A DNA stretch of 64,000 bases from contig NC_134031.1 in the NCBI RefSeq assembly GCF_964204645.1, forward strand, positions 14,283,307 through 14,347,306, in the 5' to 3' direction. Shown in pieces: positions 47,546 to 58,765 of this stretch. The notes under the pieces were generated by a model. It saw nothing but the letters and a program-made list of their open reading frames with translations. It made no database searches and was not told the DNA's origin. Positions within the stretch are counted from its first letter, which is position 1. The number at the start of each line of letters is the position of its first letter. The translations under genes were made by a program, and so were the position numbers. The DNA comes from Tubulanus polymorphus (lineage: Eukaryota > Nemertea > Palaeonemertea > Tubulaniformes > Tubulanidae).

Positions 47546-47565
47546 GCGCCACCAGGGGGCGTGAG
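47546..47565 (+). promoter_or_regulatory. CTCF-like motif
   Basis: GCGCCACCAGGGGGCGTGAG closely resembles the bilaterian CTCF core CCACCAGGGGGCGC. Binding is inferred, not shown. Confidence 0.4.
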
Positions 47566-47744
47566 GAGGCGCCGTTTCTTGTTTTTTTGTGTGCTAGATT
47601 GATAACTCTTAACACTGATGGGATTTTCCTCCTCGGAAGAGCGCGTGGCTTTTTACCGTCCGAAAATGGAAGTTTAATTGATCGTAAATTGTTCGTCGAT
47701 GAAGATAGTCATTCTTTTAATGAAAATACGTTGTCAGCGAGGGA

Positions 47745-47950
47745 AAAAGGAGTGAGGGAGGGTGAGAGAAGGATATTAGGGAGAGGGGTAAGGGAGACAG
47801 GGATTTCAGAGGGAGAGAGGAGAAAGGGATGGATATAGCAGTGAGAATGTAAGAGAGGGAGAGAGAGAGGAGAGAGATAGAGGAGAGAGAGAGAGGGGAG
47901 ATGGAGGGTGTCAGGAGTGGAGGAGAAAGACAGCGAGGTAAGAAGAAGTG
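47745..47950 (+). repeat. GA-rich tract
   Basis: Irregular GAGAGAG/GGGAGA purine-rich DNA with no clean period. Confidence 0.85.
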
Positions 47951-48018
47951 AGCATGGGTATAGGAGGGGAGAGGATAGATAGAAGCTAGAGACTATTTTC
48001 AGTAAAACCTCTCTTGTG

Positions 48019-48087
48019 TATAAAAACCCAGCTGCGCGCATCAGTCAAATTCGTGCAGAAAACGACAACAATTAATATCAACAATGT
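48019..48087 (+). promoter_or_regulatory. TATA/initiator core promoter without an intact gene
   Basis: TATAAAAA (48019-48026) is followed by an initiator-like TCAGTC (48041) and an ATG at about 48083. That frame ends after eight codons at a TAG. The layout resembles the promoter of the EF-hand gene (TATAAAAAC, then CAGTCA). It may belong to a decayed gene, a non-coding RNA or an unrecognised first exon. Confidence 0.35.
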
Positions 48088-48339
48088 CGTCGCTATATTT
48101 ACTTAAATAGTGGCGTGTAAAAACGAGGCTGATGGTCGGTCCTTTAACGATCAATATAGTGCGGACGGTATCCGAGAACGAGGCTAATGTTCTGTTCTCA
48201 ATATTGGCCTTTTACCATCAGCGATTATTAAGGCGAAAATAAAAAGATACCTTGTTCTCATCACCACCCACATCTAAATTTTCATGTCAAAAATCATAGA
48301 TGATAACGCAATCGCCCACCCGCGTCGTGATTATCTATT

Positions 48340-48600
48340 CATTTATTTATTTACTTTTGTGACATACACATATAGATTTACATATAACATATAAATTGGT
48401 GCCCTGCCCAAATGGGCATACAAGTCACAATTGTTTTATAATTATGTGTATAACCTACAGGTCATAAGAAATGTGTAAGAGGGTTAGAAAATAACATAGA
48501 TCAAACACAGTCATGGCCAAATATATACGAAAAACAGAAGAAAAAAGCTACGATAGACAGATAGTACAGGAGAAAAAAGGGGAAAAGTTCTTAGATTTCT
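48340..48600 (-). mobile_element. possible LINE tail
   Basis: Begins with a TTATTTATTTA run on the plus strand and contains GTGCCCTGCCCAAATGGGCA, with CCCAAATGGG as a small hairpin. It looks like the 3' untranslated end of a minus-strand non-LTR element. No reverse-transcriptase frame is visible. Confidence 0.35.
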
Positions 48601-49734
48601 TTATTCAAGCAGATTGTGAAATGACAAATATAAATCAATATTAGAAATGAAATCTGCACGCCCGGTCGTCCTATGAATGTCTTCGGTAAGTTATTATATT
48701 TTCACTAATACTATTTCAAGATCTCCACTCGCAAGTTTAATTGTCTATAGTTGCATGCAAACGACAGTTTGAACCAAAACTACTCCGTTGGATATTGTTG
48801 GTCCTCAAACCCTAAATGGCCGCAAATTCTCGAATGGTAAATTTCATTTCATTGATGAAGTGATGTGTCTGTTAAGTCTTTTATTAAAATTGTTTCAGTT
48901 CCTGCATCCGGCAATCATAAAAACTTCGAAATCGTTTTACTAGACAGCATCGACAACCGAAGAAAATATTTTTGTTAAGAGTCTTTTTTAGAAAATCTAT
49001 CTTGGATTAATGATGATTCTTGAAATTATCAAAAACGTGTGTTCCCAATTTATATTTATCGACATTATATTGTTTCAAGTTTTTATTTTCTCTCAGAAGG
49101 TGTTTGGAATCTTGCTAAAATTCCTTCATGGGATTAGTGAGTTATGACCTCAAAGATGAATGAAATACCCGCAATCGTCGAGGGAAATTAATCATAAATC
49201 AATTTTATTTGGACTTTGTTATTGAAAAAAGAAAATCGAAATTAAAACTATCCCATCCTCGTCTTATTCAGCTGTCTTGCCGTGATGAGAACCAAAGCAT
49301 CTTATTTGTTTTGCCCTAGCTGATGTACGGTCGGAGCCCCCCCCCCGCTTCTCGTACTTGGAGCCAGCTACAACCGAGCAACCAGAAAATGATCACCACC
49401 AAGTTAACTTGACGGTTGAGTTCAAACTTTGCGAGTATCAGAAAGAAACAAACATCCGCAAATGTTGTTTGTATCAATGTAGGTCTTCTCTTCCGTCGAT
49501 GTTTTTTTAGCATTTTCCATCACTTTTTCTTCCCGAAGATTTTCGGAAATTTGTTGAAACATTATTCGATTTCTAGATCCTATCATCTCAACAACACCAG
49601 AAACTTTTGGACCAAATTCTAAATTCGTAAGTTAAACGGGCCACTTATTGAACTTGAGCTTTCCAAATTTAGCAAAGAAAGTTGGAAGTGGGTTCTGGAG
49701 TTTAATTAAGCCATTACTAATTATGATACAGAGA

Positions 49735-50100
49735 TTTCAGACTCGTTTTATTCTTAGTGCGCGGGATTTAATATTATCTCTACAACAGGGACTCGAGTGT
49801 TTCATCAATGGTTAAAATGAGGACAACATCATTATTCCTGAAGATGACTATTAGGACATAGTTTAAACGTTGAATGAACTACTAGCTCAAAGAAACATTT
49901 CAGACTCTTTTTATTCTTAGTGTGCATGGATTTCATATCATCTTTACAACACGGATTCGTGTGTTTCATTTAATGATTACAATGAGGGCAGCATCAGTAT
50001 TCCTGAAGATGATTATTAGGATAAAGTCGAACTTTTGAATAAACTACATCAGCTCAAGGAACCATTTCAGACTCGTTCTATTCGAAGTGTGCTGGGATTT
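49735..50100. repeat. 165-bp tandem repeat with stem-loop
   Basis: Two full units (49735-49897, 49898-50064) and a partial third, each opening TTTCAGACTC and carrying CCTGAAGATGA(C/T)TATTAG followed by (A/C)ATAGT-type complement. Related single copies lie at about 29930-30020 and 46757-46840. Confidence 0.8.
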
Positions 50101-50363
50101 TAAACCAAAGTTAATTCTCAGGATTTTGCCGGCGTAAAATCGTCGACTGAATGAATAGATGGGAACGAGTCACCTCGGGATGTATGGAGACGTTTCTATA
50201 AATTATTCAACAATACGCATATCTAGGCACGTGACTGTCATCGTTCTTTTCATCATCAGATCCTCCCGGTGTTGTAAAACGAAAATGACAACCGGGTGTC
50301 GAAACATCAAACGTCACTGTTACCGCGTGTTTAATTATACGTACACTAATAGACGCCGTGTAC

Positions 50364-50390
50364 ACGTTAACGTTAACGTTAACGTTAACG
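50364..50390 (+). repeat. (CGTTAA)n microsatellite
   Basis: Four copies of the 6-bp palindromic GTTAAC phase in CGTTAACGTTAACG. It abuts an ACGTGACGT string. Confidence 0.9.
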
Positions 50391-50934
50391 ACGTGACGTT
50401 CAACGGAAGGCAGGTAACTAACATCACGTAGCCGTAACTGTTCATTATATCAGATACATTGCTGTGATTGGTTAATTACACATAATCGGTAACAGGTGTC
50501 GTATGTATTCACCGCATCTGTGGCGAATCATTAACTGATGATCGATGAAGAGACTGAGAAAATATGACAGTTTTTCTTCGCAGACGACAAAACTTCTTGT
50601 CTGACGCGGACAACAATCTGTCATCAGGTGCCGATCATATAGACTCTCTCCATGTGGCGACATCGGAACGGATTTCTATTTGTTAGGTCGGTCACGATTC
50701 AATGCTGTCCTATAACTGGGTTCTGTTTTTGTACGATTCTACCTGTGCGTCCAATATCCAATAATTTTGGAAGGTTGATCCGATATCCGAGATCATAGGA
50801 TCGGGGCTATATAATCCACGAGAACGTTTCTTGAAACTGAACAGTTATAGTTGACTCCACTTTAGTCTTCAAGAGAGAATTTGTCAGAATTTAAGGAGAT
50901 GTGCGAGTTTTATGATACATGTACCATCCAACTC

Positions 50935-51190
50935 AGATATATATATATCACTCTCAAATCTAAAGATCCGACTTGAGCGGAGTCCACTCTGTCACCCAAC
51001 TCAGATATCACTCTCCAATCTTAAGATCCGACTTGAGCGGAGTCCACTCTGTCACCTAACTCAGTCTATATCTCTCTCAAATCTAAAGATTCGACTTGAG
51101 TGGAGTCTATACTATATCATCCAACTGAGCGGTCTTAAGTCAAAAGATCAGAGACTGAGTAGAGTCTTCATTGTCCGATTAATATTCAAG
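50935..51190 (+). repeat. ~60-bp tandem repeat, upstream of the EF-hand gene
   Basis: Four units containing AGATCCGACTTGAGCGGAGT, CACTCTGTCACCCAACTCAG and ATATCACTCTC. The same unit forms the array at 54145-54450 on the other side of the gene. Confidence 0.85.
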
Positions 51191-52183
51191 ATTAGACAAA
51201 TCATGTCTGAAAAGATCCGAATTGAACAGAAAGTCTATTGAACTGATTTTCCTACAACGTGCAACGATCCGGGCGTTTTACGCTCACAAAACAACCCGCC
51301 TGGTCTCGTCTTTCTGAATGGAAAGCTATATTCTTTGGCAGCGATGTTGTGCCGCTATTGAAATTTTCTACGCCATAAGTATAAGAGAATAGAATGTTAA
51401 TTGTAGAAGAAAACAACACTGAAACATAAAAATCCAAGTCAAGTTCACTTTGAAGAATTTCATGAATTCTATGATCAGTACTAAGTGTTGACCATATTGG
51501 ATTGATTGTGCATGTCACTTACAAACATAAAATAAAGTCACATAACTTCAACCGATCCCGATTTTCATTTCAGAATAAATCATTGTCTTTCTGTAAACAA
51601 AACAAAAAGCAATAAATACGTTAATAAGGAATATTCGTAGAGGAGGCGGGTGTAGAATAAGAGTACTTTAAGGAACCCAGCTCGCTGCGTCCAAATAAAT
51701 AGTTCACCTTTACTCGTCTCGCTGTAGAGAAATTGTTGATATGTAATCTGTTATTTCGAAAAGAAATAATTTGATATTCAAATTTAACATTTCCATCATT
51801 AGTGTTTATTCAAAATGTCAATCATTTTATATTGTTATTGGAAATTTGTTTATTTGGAATGGATCTATGAAAATGCAAAGGAGGAAACCTTTCAGAAAAT
51901 ATATTTTACATTCATTACGATTTGGTCAAAAATATTTCGTGTTCTTTCTCTACGAATAATACACATCAGTCTAAATTCAATTGATAAAAGGAATAATTTT
52001 GTCGGTTCATTTGTTCAATGATAAACTAATTGTACTTTACTTTTAGAATAAATACATGTATCATCAACACTGTGGGTTTCGTTTAATCATCAACTTTGAA
52101 AAACATTGACAATACAGAGTCCATCTGTCATTAATCGCTTCGGTCGTGCTCTGAACAGCAATTATACTAAACCCTACGGGTAA

Positions 52184-52228
52184 CCAGGGAAGTGTGATGA
52201 GAAGGGAAGTCTCATCACACTTCCCTGG
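52184..52228. repeat. perfect 19-bp-arm hairpin
   Basis: CCAGGGAAGTGTGATGAGA (52184-52202), loop AGGGAAG, then the exact reverse complement (52210-52228). It is bordered on both sides by GGTAAC in the same orientation, which could be a target duplication or chance. It lies about 135 bp upstream of the TATA box of the EF-hand gene. Confidence 0.93.
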
Positions 52229-52362
52229 GGTAACTAACTATGCGAGCAGTCGTCAACACTCGTATTTGTTATTTCAAAAACAATAGATTCCTTGAATTGA
52301 ACGCGTTCGGCCAGGAATAGTTTGGCTGGCTTAAACACGTCCGAGGTTAATTACTCGTTAAG

Positions 52363-52370
52363 TATAAAAA
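52363..52370 (+). promoter_or_regulatory. TATA box of the EF-hand gene
   Basis: TATAAAAA. A CCAGTCACA initiator-like site at about 52388-52396 gives a start near 52390, and the first ATG follows about 75 nt later. Confidence 0.7.
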
Positions 52371-52463
52371 CGGCCACCAACCCGAAACCAGTCACATTCG
52401 GCGTCAATAGCGCATAATAACTGGTCGAGTTTCAAGAGCGAGAATTAGCAAACAATCTACAAA

Positions 52464-53879
52464 ATGGAGATGGACTACGGAGACGTTTTCGAGCCACTTA
52501 TCGATGAGTATCAAATCGGGAAAAATACAAACCGAAACTGAATCGCGTCGTAGAACTATTCGTCGACAACGATTCAGATGGAAACAAACGTCTTTCAAAA
52601 GAGGAAATGTCAAAAGTGATCAAAGACAAAAAATATCTCGAGGTAATTATTATTTCTCCGATTCGTGATTACATTTTCAAAATGTTGATCTGCATAACAA
52701 CCCGATGCTTAAACGATAGGAAATATCAATACTAATCATAATAATGATAGTAATATCACAATAACTACGGGGTTTTCATTACATTTATCGGGAATAAGAT
52801 GATAAGAAAATCTTGAAGAAATGATTTAGGGTGGTGAGAGAGGATTCTGCGAGGATCCACCAGGTGTCGCTAGTGTTACTGTGTAGGATATCTGCTATAT
52901 TTCGACGTTTTTATTTTTTACTTGCAGTATTTATTTGCGACGTATGACCACGATGGAGATGGATTGTCACTACAGGAATATTTGGAAGATTGGTTCACGT
53001 AAGTTCATTTATTTTTAAGAATTACGATTTTACAACGAGTATATTGTTAATATATCAATTACTAAAAAAAGACAGCATACTTTTTTTACTCGTTATTGTC
53101 ACCTATCTGTTTCTAACTTTAAAATATTTTATCTGCAAATGCAATGAAACTTGGTTACACTTCATATTGTTGCTTGTATCTGTTGCATAACACCAGATAA
53201 CACTTATATAAGTTCTAGAATATGAAGAGTAGTGGTCTATAATTATTGATGTATGTTTCCAACCATTAACAAAAAATGCCGTAATATTGTTTTCTAGAGG
53301 TCTTTTACCCCATTGGCAGGCCGACTACTAGCTTTGATAACTGTGACCTATAGAAAAACATATCATTAATGCTACTACAGTCTATCATTATTATCGTTAT
53401 AAGGTTTTCTGCAAGATTTAATTGAGCAAACTTCATTCCTTCTTCATTTTGTTACCCATATCCATTTCCCAACTTAAATAAAGTGTTCGTGCAAGTATTG
53501 AATTGTTAGCCATTAGGATCACTATTTTATATTAAATTTCAATTTCAGAAAGAAGGTCGTGAAACATTGGAAAAGCTGCTACGTTGAGTATGATTACGAT
53601 GAGAGTGGTAAGCTAGACGACGAGACGGAAATAGAGGGTTTTTTGGCATCTTTGGGTTTTACTGGAAAACGAGGCCGAGATATGAAAAATAAATTAGATG
53701 AAGATAAAGACGGCACGCTGACATTTAAAGAATTTGAAAATTACGCCAAAGTGGAACTTCGCAAGCAACTTGCGGAAAAATGTGAAATATTCTACATGCA
53801 TTTGGCGGATAAAATGTTAACGAAAGACGCCGATTTAGAATGCAATAAACCTGTTGTTGATATTAGTGGTATTTTGTAA
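52464..53879 (+). CDS. four-EF-hand calcium-binding protein, 3 exons
   Basis: Exons: 52464-52642 (donor GTAATT), 52928-52998 (acceptor TTGCAG, donor GTAAGT) and 53549-53879 (acceptor TTTCAG, stop TAA 53877-53879). Phases agree (0, then 2). The product is about 193 residues, the size of invertebrate sarcoplasmic calcium-binding proteins, which buffer cytosolic calcium. Loop 1, DSDGNKRLSKEE, has Lys where Gly is usual but ends in Glu. Loop 2, DHDGDGLSLQEY, is shifted and lacks Glu 12. Loop 3, DYDESGKLDDET, has Thr at position 12. Loop 4, DEDKDGTLTFKE, is canonical. So probably two strong sites. Anomaly: the ATG frame (MEMDYGDVFEPLIDEY...) hits a TGA, and the EF-hand frame has no usable ATG. The frames differ by one base around the A5 run at 52521-52525. 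It could be a sequencing error, a frameshift allele or a recent pseudogene. The TATA box, splice sites and polyA signals are intact. Confidence 0.85.
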
Positions 53880-53926
53880 ACACCGCGATCAAAAATAACA
53901 ATTAATGAACTTTGGAATTCGTATCA

Positions 53927-53937
53927 AATAAAATAAA
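53927..53937 (+). terminator. polyadenylation signals of the EF-hand gene
   Basis: Two overlapping AATAAA hexamers (53927-53932 and 53932-53937), about 50 nt after the stop codon. Confidence 0.75.
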
Positions 53938-54144
53938 TGTTACATTTTATCGTAAAACCAAATATTCATTGAAACTAATTTGATTTTCAAGGATTTGAAT
54001 ATTTCCTGGCAGTTGCGAATAGCTACGGAGGTCTTGCAGTTATGTGCTTTTTCGACTGGCCTTTTTAAATTAAAGGGCAACACGAAAGAACCGCGCTTAT
54101 ATCTTGAAGTCACCACAAAATTCTGAAGGCGCTTATCTTTAAGT

Positions 54145-54450
54145 TGATTAGATCAGGCTTGAGCAGAGACTACTGTACCATCAAACTCAGATGTCACTGT
54201 CAAGTCAAAAGATCAGGCTTGAGCAGAGTCTACTGTACCATCCAACCGAGATATCACAATCAAGTCAAAAGATTTGACTACAACTCAAGTCGGATGTTTT
54301 GACTCGAGAGTGATATCTGAGTTGGATGGTACAATAGACTCCGCTCAAGTCGGGTCTTTTAACTTGAGAGTGATATATGAGTTGGGTGACAGTGTTGACT
54401 CCGCTCAAGTCGGATCTTTAGATTTGAAACCGATATCCGAGTAGTATGGT
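54145..54450. repeat. ~60-bp repeat in two opposed blocks
   Basis: Units at 54145-54280 read forward (GGCTTGAGCAGAGTCTACTG, ACCATCC, ATATCAC, CAAGTCAAAAGAT). Units at about 54285-54450 are the reverse complement (GGATGGTACAATAGACTCCG, CTCAAGTCGG). The block therefore forms a large imperfect inverted repeat centred near 54282. It is the same family as 50935-51190. Confidence 0.85.
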
Positions 54451-55267
54451 ACAGGCGTATATGGCTGGCCAGAAAACTCGTTTTGATAAACGAATTGAAG
54501 AGTTATTCCTGGGGATATTTTTGACATTCAGTCTATGAAACAGAGTCCAGGGACACCAACGCATTCTTCACGCGTAGGTGAAATGCATGTTTCGATTGAA
54601 ATGTCTCGATCCCTTTGAGGTCGAGATAGGAAGAATGCCAACAATGTTGCCGTTTATTCGATAAACGTTGTCGGCAAAAAATGACGATGTCTACTTCATC
54701 CTTAGGAGTTTTAGGATGGAAGCGTCTATTGGGCTCGAGTCCCACATCATTTCGTCTTTTTATACGATCGATATTCAAGACGTTGAGGTAAAGCGTCAGT
54801 TGGGTTCGAGTCCCACGCAACTTCATTAGTTTTTTCCATTTTTCCAAAATCGATCTTATACTTGTAGTTGCCCGCCAGCTAATGACGTAATAATGAGAAG
54901 CATAGATTTCAGAGTGAACTCAATGCATCAAAAGAAAGTTTTGCTCTAATTGTATCGAACTAATTAATGCCACGAAGAAGATAGAAGGATCCAGTTCTCG
55001 CTATGATTGGACTCATTTGTGATGTTTTCATTTTCCTACGTTAAAAATTTCATAGAACATAAGACTATGCGCGCATTACGTAATATCAATTCGGGAACAA
55101 ACGTCATACTGAAGATTGTTTTACAGAGATCAATCGGACACAGGAAAGTATTTCACTGACATTTTTCCTTTTTGAAAAATGTAATAGATAGTATCGTGGA
55201 TCGTCTCGACATCTTACGGAAAGCATTGTCAGTAGTAGAATAATCACAATGAGACACAGAATCAATC

Positions 55268-55420
55268 AATGGAGCCGGTTTTACATACTGGTATTAATTT
55301 TAATCTGGTGTTAACTAAATTAATTTCTAATTGAGTTAATTAACTTTTAATTGAGTTAACCCCCGGGTTAAAGATACTATATCACAGTTTATGTACCAGT
55401 CTTTAAAAGCGACCCCTGAT
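55268..55420. mobile_element. possible short MITE
   Basis: Left GGTTTTACATACTGGTATTA is weakly complementary to the right end (reverse complement GCTTTTAAAGACTGGTACAT). The interior is TTAATTAACTTTTAATTGAG-type AT-rich DNA. Weak support. Confidence 0.35.
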
Positions 55421-55854
55421 ATTTCGAAATATTTTAGCCCTACAATGATTTGAGACCCGATTCAACAAGTCTACAATGTGTCATGTTTAACTCATTAGGC
55501 GAAGAGGGCATTTGTACTTAGATAATCTACATGTCACAGTGCGGCACGCTAAACAATAGACCAGGCGTGTAGCGACGACGCTTGTAGTCGTACGAAACCA
55601 GAATTTACGCCTAAAGTGGATCCAGGGTCACGTAAACCAGCACTTACTCACTTAGCGGCTAACTGCTGTTCCTCTTAGAAAGCCCAATTTAACTCACTCG
55701 AATTTCAAACGCGTTTAGATTTATGGAATTGAATCGTAGATTGCTGAACAAACAATTGACATGTTTTCAATCGATACAAATTGAATATTGTATAACACTT
55801 GAAAACTATTGACATTTTTCTTGTAAATTTCCCGACGACGACGACGTGTCCTCG

Positions 55855-56030
55855 GGGCTATTAACAGTAAATATCAGTTATAGATTGGTGGATATTCAGC
55901 AACAGCAGCACCAGCACCGGCAGCAACAGAAGATCCAACGGCAGCAGAAGCTACACCGGCACCAGCACCAGCGCTGCATGCAGCTGCATCCATTCTGATA
56001 GGGTTAAACTCGATTGATATATTCAAATAA
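55855..56030 (+). repeat. imperfect GCA/CCA repeat, possibly an Ala/Pro-rich exon end
   Basis: A (GCA)(CCA)(ACA) imperfect repeat at about 55899-55990. In one frame it reads Ala/Pro/Thr-rich (ATAAPAPAATEDPTAAEATP) and varies mainly at third codon positions (GCA/GCT/GCG, CCA/CCG), then ends at a TAA near 56029. An AG acceptor (CAGTTATAG) lies just upstream. Not identified; it could simply be a trinucleotide repeat. Confidence 0.3.
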
Positions 56031-56299
56031 TCAGTGACGCATCGAACTCCATTTTTTGTGTCAATTTATTTTCGATATCCAATTATTTTCACCGCCTCTG
56101 AGATGAAGATGAAACTTTGCATCAATTTTCATGTCGTACTAAACATCGTTTTTATTATAACCGCTATCTGACGACGGGAATATCGATTTATCGATCTATC
56201 AATCAATCAATGAAATAGATCGATAATTGATCAATGCGATTAAAAATACATCGATTTTCGTTATAGGTTTCTTGTCAAGTGGCTTCCCAAATAGAAAAA

Positions 56300-56640
56300 T
56301 AGTTACCTTCATAAAATCCCCCTATGACATCAATAAATAGTTACTAAATTTAGCTAATCGAATTCAGGATTCTAATTACCAGGCACTCTCATGATGTCAT
56401 AGGAGTCTGTCTCAGGTCTGTGCCTCATAGTTCTAAATGCCTATTATGACGTCATATGGGGATTGAGAACTCACACTTCGGGATCTCATCTGTGACTGTA
56501 CGTACTAACACTTTGATGACGTCATAGGGGGATTTCCTTCCGGAACGTGACTGTATAGATATTTTCATGATGCATTTTAGGGCGTGCAATTCGAAACAAA
56601 TATCGGTAGGCGCGTTCATAACATCAAAGGGGGATTTACA
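56300..56640. repeat. degenerate repeat with TGACGTCA-like cores
   Basis: CCCCCTATGACATCA (56309), ATGATGTCATAGGAG (56391), TATGACGTCATATGGGG (56444), GATGACGTCATAGGGGG (56515) and ACATCAAAGGGGG (56621), spaced about 50-105 bp apart. Another copy, CCCCCTATGACATCAT, is near 12813. Confidence 0.6.
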
Positions 56641-57009
56641 GGAGACATTATACCGCTTTCCACTAGGAGAATGTCGTCCTGCCATGAATGTCACTTGGAA
56701 CATAATATTGCCTATCTATTAATCAAATGTCAAATGTGTCCTACTGTTTATGATGTTGTATTTTTTCTCATATTCCGCGTAACGCTGTTTATTGTCTGAT
56801 GACGGATGGAATTATGATTGGGTGGCTCCGGTTGTTTCCCATGCACCGCGCGTGAGTAACACTGTAAATACTGATGACATTGTCAGTGCGACGTATAAGT
56901 TTGCCTACTATGGTGTATTTGCCGGAGCCACCAATCAAAGGAATTTATGCATACATTGCTAGAAGAAAAATGTCCACATCTTTTTCTGCATTTGCAAAAT
57001 TTGAGGTTT

Positions 57010-57300
57010 GAAGATCATGGGGGAGAAGACTGAAAGTGAGGAGAGTGGGGAAGAGGGAGGCAGGGATATCGATGGAGAAGAAGGGGCTTAGGGTGAACGC
57101 GGTGAGAGAGAGGGGGAAGGGAAAGATAAAGGAGAGGAGAGGGGGTACGAGGGAAAGAGAAAAAAGGACAGTAAGTCAAGAGAACTTAAGGCAGGGAGAG
57201 TGGATAGGAGTGAGGATGGAGGACAGGAGTGGAGAGGAGAGAAGAGAGAATAGAGGAAAAAGGATATGAGAGAGGATAGAGAGGACAGAGCTGGGTGAAG
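57010..57300 (+). repeat. GA-rich tract
   Basis: Irregular purine-rich low-complexity DNA. Frames through it on both strands are artefacts. Confidence 0.85.
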
Positions 57301-58682
57301 GATAGACAGGTAGGTCTCATAATGGCGGTTAAAAGCCTCCTGAGAGATAAAATCTCTCCACAATCAATGAATCCTACACGAACTTTAGTCACGATTTCTC
57401 ATATACCGCAGCAGTGATAAGTTTATCGTGATGATAAGCTTACATTATATGCGGTAAGAGTTCATGATAAGTAGCCGCAACTGATAGCGCGTTTCATAAT
57501 CCGCGCAGAGTCTATAAATATATAGATAAATGGAGAGGATCTGATGGACAATTTCTGAGTCTGAACAAGCTAACATCCAACATCAGTCATCAGTCATTCG
57601 TCATTGAAATTTATGATATCGATGTTTAGAACGCTGTGTTTGGGTGTGTGCTGCACGTGGTAACCAGACAGCCGTCTGTCCGACGTTCCTTGTCTGGTCA
57701 CCAGAATACACTTAAAATGCTTTTAACGAAAGCAAACATTAACGCACTTAGATGATTAAGAGTTTAATAGAACGTTATAGGCGTCGATTTCATAAATTGA
57801 CGATTTATACCCCGGAGTTACTACAGATCCTTGTTTCACGAGAGTGTCTAAAATCGGGATTCTGACCTAGCACAACCCCACGGAAAGTACATCTTTTTTG
57901 CCTAGAATCTAAAACCTCTTCATTCAATTTGCCTTTAATTCAAGAGAATTCAGGGAGGGCTTTATATTGGTTCAGTTACCCGCGTCCGTGGAGGCTGGGT
58001 CTGTCACCCGTCCTGTGTCCCTTTGAAGGCCACAGGTTATTATAGAACTATAACAATCTAAATATATGTGACAGTCTTTGAAAATGGAAAGAAAAGAAGC
58101 AATAGTGATTTTAGTTTACGAAACTTGAAAATTTTGATGATAACCAGTTATTTATCACCTATACACTCTACATGTTTTATAGAGTGACTCTACCTCGTGA
58201 GGCCACATCTATTCCACCACAAAACACGTTTCGTGTAATGTCAAATAAATTTGGTGCCCACTCGAGTCTCATCAGATATAGCCGAAACTTTCTCAGCCGC
58301 CATTAGTTATCACGCTCTCCGTCTGAAATCTCCTCTCTCCCGGTAACGATATCAAACTCAGCTGCGGAAAGAAACAGTGTCACTTGGGAATTTTTGCGTG
58401 TCACACAAAAAACTTCGATTTACGACTTGTAAAGCACATCTCTTTTTCCTCTCTATCTCCCACTATCCCCCTCCTTTCACCTCTCTCTATTTAACTGTTA
58501 TCTCGTTTTTCGCTTTGAATACTGCAGTATGTCGGCACCGGGAAGTTCGGGGACGTGGTCTGAAAGTCTGAACTTCGTGAATTAATAAAATATGGGGAAA
58601 ACGTTCTAAATGATTTACAGGCTTATTAGCCCGGTGAAAACAGATAGTCACCTGTCACATGTAGGTGGAACTTGTTTCTATT
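57301..58682. other. no gene recognised
   Basis: A TATAAATATATAG string occurs near 57511. CATCAGTCATCAGTCATTCG follows at about 57580 and ATG codons soon after, so a promoter is possible, but no coding exon follows that I can support. Confidence 0.3.
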
Positions 58683-58765
58683 AGAAAAGTTTTCGCTACT
58701 GGTATCGTAAATAGTGCTACTAGTGTATAGAGTAGCTTCATCGGGTAAATGAGTAAACAGGTAGT
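58683..58765 (+). repeat. copy of the stem-loop repeat at 684-994
   Basis: TTTTCGCTACTGG...GTGTATAGAGTAGCTTCATC and AGTAAACAGGTAG match the copies at the start of the window. Confidence 0.7.

Noticed and set aside
54700-54830. tRNA gene from GGGTTCGAGTCCCA and GGGCTCGAGTCCCA strings
   Set aside because: They are B-box-like words only. There is no D-arm or acceptor pairing, and the two words lie in a minus-strand frame (54533-54847) of unknown nature that has no recognisable domain.
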